A stretch of 64,000 bases of DNA, taken from Diphasiastrum complanatum (Eukaryota > Streptophyta > Lycopodiopsida > Lycopodiales > Lycopodiaceae). Each line of letters starts with the position of its first letter. The stretch's first letter is position 1. Both the position numbers and the translations under genes were made by a program. Location: assembly GCA_029204225.1 (NCBI GenBank), contig CM055113.1, positions 22,825,605 through 22,889,604 on the forward strand, in the 5' to 3' direction. This document shows positions 58,180 to 64,000 of this stretch, piece by piece. The notes below the pieces were generated by a model. It did not search any database. It had not been told where the DNA came from and worked only from the letters and a program-made list of their open reading frames with translations.

Positions 58180-58319
58180 CCATTATAATAAGACCGTGTT
58201 GAAAGTTCATTCCATGAAGGAGAGATGCATTTGGCACCATCACAGCTCCCCATTATAATAAGACAGTGGTGGAAGTTCATTCCATGAAGGAGAGATGCAT
58301 CTGGCACGATCACAACTCC
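58180..58319. repeat. 70-bp tandem duplication
   Basis: Two copies starting CCATTATAATAAGAC(C/A)GTG, with a handful of differences, both containing AGTTCATTCCATGAAGGAGA. Confidence 0.92.
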
Positions 58320-58496
58320 CCCTCACACACTATAGTCTGAGTCTCACCTGGAGTGCAAACGACACTACTTATGATTGATGGTGTTCTCTTCTTGCATATG
58401 AGATATAGAAATCATGGGACTTATGATGGAAGTTCATTCCATGGTGCACAATGCATCTGCACCATCACACACCGGAGCTCCACCCCCACACAAGCA

Positions 58497-58582
58497 ATCT
58501 TAGTCTCACTCTCACTTGGAGTGCAAACCATGCACTATGATCTTAGTTTCACTCTCACTTGGAGTGCAAACCATGCACTATA
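58497..58582. repeat. 43-bp tandem duplication
   Basis: Two copies of ATCTTAGT(C/T)TCACTCTCAC followed by TTGGAGTGCAAACCATGCAC. An isolated related TCTGAGTCTCACCTGGAGTG is at 58335. Confidence 0.92.
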
Positions 58583-58728
58583 ATTCATGATGTTGATGAA
58601 GGTGAGAATTAGGGTAAAAAATTCCCTTGTATATGATATACATAGAGTTCATGTAAGAGGAAGGCTTTGCATTTTTTGTTCACACGTTGGTTAGATCCAC
58701 GTTTTTCTTTGCTTGTTTTCCTTTGGCG

Positions 58729-59578
58729 ATGGCGCCTCAAGCTTCCTCTTCTTCTCGTAGCGCTGCTGCTGCCGAGGCTGCATCTCGCACTGCCAATGCC
58801 GCGGCCTCCATTCTCGCCCGATCCAAGCCCGATCCCTCCGCCTCTGCTCTCCCCGCTCCAGATCTCCTCCTTCGTCACCTCGATCGCGCCATTGCTTCTG
58901 CAGAGCAGGTCCACGCTTCTCTGCTCCTCGCCCCCCCATCCCCATCGCTCTATGCTTCGCATATCCACTCCCCCTCTGCCCTCAGCCCCGCATTTGGCAA
59001 GCGTAAGGAGGAATCGGATCCTGGGGTGGTATCTGAATCAGGACATAGCGCACAGCCTTTGAATGCCAAGTCTTCTGCGGATTTTGAAGCTGATGGTGCA
59101 GTAGGAGCAGGTAGTGAAACAGCGCATCTCCATGGTGATAGATCGAATAGAGTTTCGTATGCATCAGATGATTCTGCACTCGGAAAGGCTCGAGGTAAGT
59201 AACGCAAACGGATGCATTATTTAGGATCTCAGTTGAAAACCCTTTCTAAATGTACATGCAAAGGAAAAATCAGGTTTCTGTCTTTGGAAAGTTTTATGAG
59301 ATAGAAGTCATCAAGGAACGTTTTGTGATTCAGATGCGAGCATTCCTGGTTCAATTTTTGGACAATACGATGCACGTTTGGCCGATGAGGCTTACAGAGC
59401 AGGCAACGCATCTCTTTTTGAAGGAAACATTCAAAAGTCGTTGAAATTGTTGCAACTAGCATTAGCCAAGTGCCCGCCAGACAGACCATCTGCCCTGGCT
59501 AAGATTCGGCGGCTCATTAGCGTAGCAATGCAGCAGCTTCAGAAGAAGCAGACTATTAAAAGTCAGGGAGCCCCTTGA
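58729..59578 (+). CDS. Two-exon gene of unknown function, 236 aa
   Basis: Exon 1 58729-59194 from ATG, donor GAG|GTAAGT; exon 2 59334-59578, acceptor TTGTGATTCAG, stop TGA. The 711-nt joined frame is open, and the phase-1 junction yields ...KARDASIPGSIFGQ. Exon 1 is GC-rich and encodes an Ala/Ser/Pro-rich N-terminus (MAPQASSSSRSAAAAEAASR), then DLLLRHLDRAIASAEQVHAS, then polar, low-complexity sequence. Exon 2 encodes an ordered-looking C-terminus: YDARLADEAYRAGNASLFEG, NIQKSLKLLQLALAKCPPDR, LAKIRRLISVAMQQLQKK, which suggests two or three amphipathic helices of TPR- or MIT-like style. I do not recognise the family. The GC shift and canonical splice sites mark it as a host gene, not an element. 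Confidence 0.75.
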
Positions 59579-60437
59579 GACTAGCTGGACAAGCTTTAAA
59601 GATCTAAACTGAACAGCTTCTTCGGTTCAAAGGGGGTATGGAAACAAGCATTGAAGGTAGCTGGCTTATCGAAGTTCCACTCTCTTTGCTCGGCCCATCT
59701 TCCAATAAGGTGCTCAAGGACTCCTACTGCTTCCCTAAACACCTTACAAGCCAGTTAAATTTTCAGAAAGCTTGTAATTCGGTGCACAAGTGAGAAGTTA
59801 GCGCGTTGTTCTACGCTTTCATTTCTTGTCGTCTGTCAACTAAGAAACAGAAGACTGCTCGATTGTTCTTTCAATTTCTAGTTTGGCAGCTGTGTCTGAT
59901 GGCAATTATTTGAACCAAACCCTGTAATATATCAGACCTGAAAGCTTATCAAAGCATTTTCATTCCAAAGAAGGTTGGAAGACCAGGAAAATTATCGTCA
60001 GAAAACTATGCATCTTGGGTCGAGTTTCATGAATCAAAGAATCATGAAATTCAATCCGAATTGTAGACGAGATGTTCTTTTGAAATCTTGATACTTGTGT
60101 GAGATTTGTAAACATTTTAGAGGCATTTGAACTCCCAAATATCTCTTTTTAAATTGGGTCTAAACCTTGCTTGTGAGTCAATTATGTCAATCATTAGGCT
60201 GCTGATATTCTTTTTCTCCTCGAGAATGCTAGAAGCACTTGAGTATGAGTTGCTGGTTTTAGTTAGTTTTTATGGGATATTAAAGAGTCAACTTGTTTGT
60301 CTTAGCTTTATCATTCACAGAAAATGTTGAACTTTTCACATGGTACATTCGTGTTTGATTTCTGTTGGACCTTAATTATATATGGTTATCATATGCTAGT
60401 TCTGGATGCATCCTTGACCAAGTAACCCTATACTTTG
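59579..60437 (+). other. 3' flank of the two-exon gene
   Basis: No coding frame. It probably contains the 3' UTR; no consensus AATAAA could be confidently assigned. Confidence 0.4.
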
Positions 60438-60452
60438 AAAAGGACCATTTTG

Positions 60453-60611
60453 TCCATTGCAGCGGGTAGAGTTGTTGACTGCTGAAAGGTGCAAGCTCGA
60501 ATCCCGACCACTGTGTAGTGACATCGAAGGAGCTTAGCTCCGTAAATGGCATTGCCAAGTTGTATATGTTGTATATAACAACCACTAGTTGCTTAACATG
60601 TATGCAATAAA
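60453..60611 (+). mobile_element. tRNA-derived SINE with perfect 15-bp target-site duplication
   Basis: The body starts TCCATTGCAGCGGGTAGAGT. It has an A-box-like GCAGCGGGTAGAG, a B-box-like AGCTCGAATCC (60494-60504), a tRNA-unrelated body and an A-rich end (GCAATAAA). AAAAGGACCATTTTG occurs on both sides (60438-60452 and 60612-60626). That is the length and placement expected for LINE-mediated SINE insertion. The perfect duplication implies a fairly young insertion. Confidence 0.88.
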
Positions 60612-62169
60612 AAAAGGACCATTTTGGCGATTTGCATGCAACCTAGAATTGTACTTGTTATCAATATTTGAAAAATCTCCTACGAACCTTGAAGCTTGCA
60701 AAAATATATGACTCTAGCCACCTACAACAAAAACGTTCTTAATTCTTCCCAAGCTAGGAGTTGGATGCCGTTCTAAGCTCTGGGCATTTGAAATCAAATA
60801 TCTAAATTAACACGTCCCAACAAGTCAAAGTTGTGGAAGGTGGCTAGCTACAGTCAAGACCATAAGAAGGTGTCTTCTTTTTTTGTGGCTGATGATGGAT
60901 CTGCAACATAGTAAAGTCCAATGTAGCTTAGAGTATAAGTCGACCAACCAACATTATGGGCTGCTGCTTAAGAACATAAATTACTTATGTCAAGCTCTCT
61001 TACTTTGATTCTCACCTTTGGTATGTCACGTAATCTTCTAGACATAACATTGATATATGCTTTAATTTCTATCCAACTCAACTATTGTTTCCATGTGACA
61101 AGAGCTAGGTGTGGTATTCCTAAGACAAATGTTTGAATGTCATCTTGTACCATGTCCTACTTGGAACATAGGCAATTTCAGCGTACCACACTTGTGGATA
61201 TGCAATAAATGCTCCAACTTATACTTTAGCAACTTAAGGCCTCATCAAGTCATTTAGAACCCCAAAGTAGTGGATGATGACATTGGGTTCAATATCAGGT
61301 CATTGGTCACACTAGTTACACAACATTCAAGTCGTTAAAAATTCAGTGGGGTCAGAGAACGTTTGGTAGGGCGTCCAATTGTAATTGGTTCCTATAGACA
61401 ACAAGTAGGGTGATTCTATTGTCATTTGGTAGTAGATTGTTTGGAGTCTTAAGATCTTTGTAGGATACTCATTCGCAGTTCCTTAAATAGGAGGCCTGAA
61501 GGTCTAAGAATGCTCTATCGATCTTAGTTGGAGATAATTGTACCCCTTTTAATTTGTTGAAGATTTTTGTCTTGTTTGATGCTATAATATTACTGCTAGA
61601 CTATAAGTTTATGCTAGTTTTGAAGGTATCACTTTTGTGCTGCTTTACGGATTTTTGTGGAGATACTCATACATGCACGTTATGGGAATTCCCTTTAGGA
61701 TTTCTTGGAATGTGCCCCCCAAATAAACAATGTATTTTTTGGTTTTTAAAATATTTATTTACTTCATAATTTTCGTACCTAAAAAAAATGGTTTACCCAA
61801 TTTTAATGGATTTTTATTTAAATTTAGTTTGCATTTTAATTAAACAAATGTGTCTTGGATAGCGTTCCATTTTGGAATGCTCATTTTTTAATGCTTGTTC
61901 CAGAACACAAATTCAACGGATGATTTATATCACGATTTTTGTGCTTCCTAGAGTGAGCACCTCTATTAATATGTTTTCCAAGTTGTCATTCAAATGTGGA
62001 TGATAAATTGGTCCCAATTTCTTTCTTCACTGTGGAACTTGATACTTTTCATGTTGTTTTGTTCCATAACTACGATAAGATCTTTGGGTGGCTCTTTGAA
62101 CTAGTGGTAAATCTCACCTTGATGGGTAAGATGTTAGAGAAGAAAATATGACCACACGTCTCCTTGAAT

Positions 62170-62290
62170 GAGTGCTAATAGCCTAGTGATAGGATAAGAG
62201 GTTGTATCAAGTTACGAGTGTAAGGTCCCAAGCATGGGTTAGACTTAGGCTACAAATTTGCCTTGGTAGGCGCATGGTGATCGAACTTTA
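62170..62290 (+). repeat. Possible degraded SINE head
   Basis: TAGCCTAGTGATAGGATAAG fits the A-box pattern TRGCNNAGYNGG. About 45 nt later GTAAGGTCCCAAGCATGGG resembles an eroded B-box region. No target-site duplication was found. Confidence 0.3.
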
Positions 62291-62915
62291 ACATGTCATG
62301 GACCAAGAGTTTCAAATGATAACTTTCAAAAACCAAGAATATGTTTCTGAGAAAGTCCAAAGAATCAAGGAAATTGTACACATCACGATTATGTGAAGGC
62401 ACTCAAAGTATTGTGCAAAGTGAATGACAATTATTGTTGGGGTCAAGGGCCATATGGTAGGGTAATAGACTTAACTGGCTCATGGTGACTATAAAGAGGA
62501 TTACTCTCTTGTCATTTGGTAGTTGGTTGTTTTGGTTGTACCATTCTATAGCAAATTGAATTTTTAAATCGATACAAATTTTTAATGACAATTAGAATGT
62601 TTTTTAGGTCTACAAAATTTCTTTGACTTATTGATTGTAGACCTTTATACTTTATTTCACATGTAAATTTTTTTGGGTAGAACATTTTTGGTGTAGTACA
62701 AATTATTATTCGAGTCCATATACTCTAAAAAAACTTTGATGATGAAAACTTAGCTCAAAAGAAAGCTTACCATAGAGGTCCTTTCAAAAACAAAAACAAA
62801 AATCCACACAATATGCAAAGGCAATGAAACTCACTAATATTAAGAAACAAAATGAAAATTTGTCTAAAAATAATGTTTTCATTAAGTCAATTGATTTACT
62901 TTGAAAATTTATTTT

Positions 62916-62917
<2 letters not shown>

Positions 62918-62982
<65 letters not shown>
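62918..62982. repeat. (CT)n microsatellite, about 65 bp
   Basis: Uninterrupted CT dinucleotides. The Arg/Glu frame on minus is an artefact. Confidence 0.97.
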
Positions 62983-62985
<3 letters not shown>

Positions 62986-63299
62986 TCACATTATTGTTGT
63001 TTTTCCTCTGAAACCTTAAAAAACCCTTAAAAAACCCTAAAATCAAAAAACAGCGCCTCTCTCTCTCTCTCTATCATGATGCAAGCCTCTCCTCTTCTCT
63101 CTTGCCCTTTTATACCTTTCTCTCTTTCTAGAAACTTCTCTTTCTATGAATTTCTAAAGTCACATCTTCTCTTTAGAAATTTTTAAATGCACATCATTTT
63201 CAAGCATTTCAAATGCATTTCAAATGCCCTTCAATTAAATTTTAGGGCAAACTTGGATCAATGAGGATAAACAAAATCCTTTTTGTCTATCATTGCCCA

Positions 63300-63302
<3 letters not shown>

Positions 63303-63340
<38 letters not shown>
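63303..63340. repeat. (TC)n microsatellite, about 38 bp
   Basis: Uninterrupted TC dinucleotides. A shorter run lies at 63056-63072. Confidence 0.96.
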
Positions 63341-63345
<5 letters not shown>

Positions 63346-64000
63346 TGAAGTCGTCGTATGATGTGTAATAATTTATGGCTTTCTCTTTATCAAATTGATG
63401 CAATATGAAACTTATATTTCGTATGTTAAAAAAAAGTCTTATATGCTTTACATTTTTCCTTGTTTAGTACAAAAATCTTCAACACGTCCAAACATTAATA
63501 CATATATTTCGAAAGGAGACATCAATAGTTGATCGCATGATGTGTCTCGCTATCAACCTACATATGTAATTGCCATACATTGGAGTTGAAAAATCCACAA
63601 AGTTTCATATGATTAGAATGCAAATTGAAGAACTAAGCATTGTGCTAAACCTTATGTGTAGTGGTTGATGAGCTTTGTTACATTTATAGTGCAAAGGATA
63701 CAAATCAAATTTTGAATAGACCTAATTTTGAAGTATTGAAAAAACAGATCTTGACAGATAAGCCTATTGTTTGGCCTTACATAATTATGTAATAATCTAT
63801 TATTGTGATCGTGAAGTTTTAGGATATTAAGAAAGTTTTGCATCAAAGAAAAATTGCAATCACAAATCAAGTCAAGGCTGTTGAATTTAGTTGGGTAAAG
63901 AGTGAAACTCCTATAGGTCCTTTTGTAGTTGACATTTTCGAGTCTTGCGTTAGCCATTTAGGCTCCACCTATTATTTGATGTAAATTAAATACTTGTGCA

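Larger units (their letters stand above)
57686..58728 (+). promoter_or_regulatory. Upstream region of the two-exon gene, with tandem repeats
   Basis: No coding frame. Contains a 70-bp tandem pair (58180-58249, 58250-58319) and a 43-bp tandem pair (58497-58539, 58540-58582). GAAAGTTCATTCCATG-type and GCATCTGGCACCATCAC-type units recur again at 58425-58470. It is presumed to include the gene's promoter because coding starts at 58729; no clear TATA box was chosen. Confidence 0.45.
60627..64000. other. Intergenic sequence with microsatellites
   Basis: No gene supported. Three CT/TC runs and a possible degraded SINE at 62170-62290. Telomere-like AAACCCTAAA-type words occur near 63013-63042 but not as a tandem array. 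Confidence 0.5.

Noticed and set aside
62784-62984. Arg/Glu-repeat open frame on minus
   Set aside because: It is produced by the CT microsatellite at 62918-62982 and has no other support.
63001-63050. Interstitial telomere repeat (AAACCCTAAA-like words)
   Set aside because: Spacing is irregular with extra A residues; not a tandem array of the plant telomere unit.

Overview
The window is nuclear DNA from a land plant with a large, repeat-rich genome. It has spliced genes with GT-AG introns, Ty1/copia and Ty3/gypsy LTR retrotransposons primed by initiator-tRNA-type sites, a tRNA-derived SINE and long GA/CT microsatellites. One host gene encodes a DUF4659/CCDC177-like coiled-coil protein, a family I associate with flagellated cells. 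By inference this favours a lineage with motile sperm (fern, lycophyte, bryophyte, cycad or Ginkgo) over a flowering plant. Nothing prokaryotic is present.

Layout. 1-7.95 kb is a nest of broken retroelements: a 5'-deleted copia remnant (minus) with its LTR and primer site, the 3' end of a chromodomain gypsy element (minus), the 5' half of another copia element (plus), and a second copy of the same gypsy LTR (plus) that cuts the copia integrase. 10.78-21.19 kb is a 15-coding-exon gene on minus (550 codons before the stop). Its 5.3-kb intron 12 holds an antisense chromovirus fragment with a 616-codon ORF and, next to it, an exon-like acidic gene fragment whose first exon resembles the end of an LTR seen elsewhere. 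A four-copy 69-bp minisatellite lies in the 5' region.

24.07-30.19 kb is a nearly full-length but inactivated copia element (minus). Its LTRs are studded with CACGTG palindromes. 30.2-42.3 kb is a mosaic of gag, protease, reverse transcriptase and LTR pieces in both orientations, with a dispersed ~350-bp repeat of unknown type. An extremely AT-rich tract follows (42.56-43.19 kb). 44.86-57.69 kb is a large gypsy element (minus) with a TGGCACCGTTGCCGG primer site typical of Tat/Athila elements. It carries gag, protease, RT, RNase H and integrase, then a further ~2.8-kb ORF region of unknown function. Two non-coding spacers around gag-pol carry many inverted copies of an AACTCTCGCA motif. Its 5' LTR has lost about 200 bp.

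58.73-59.58 kb is a compact two-exon gene (plus, 236 aa) of unknown function with tandem repeats in its upstream region. The rest is intergenic, with one SINE flanked by a perfect 15-bp target-site duplication and CT microsatellites.

The two host genes show no visible functional link. Most of the window is layered retroelement insertion, truncation and rearrangement. All assignments come from reading motifs and splice sites by eye; no alignment or search was run.
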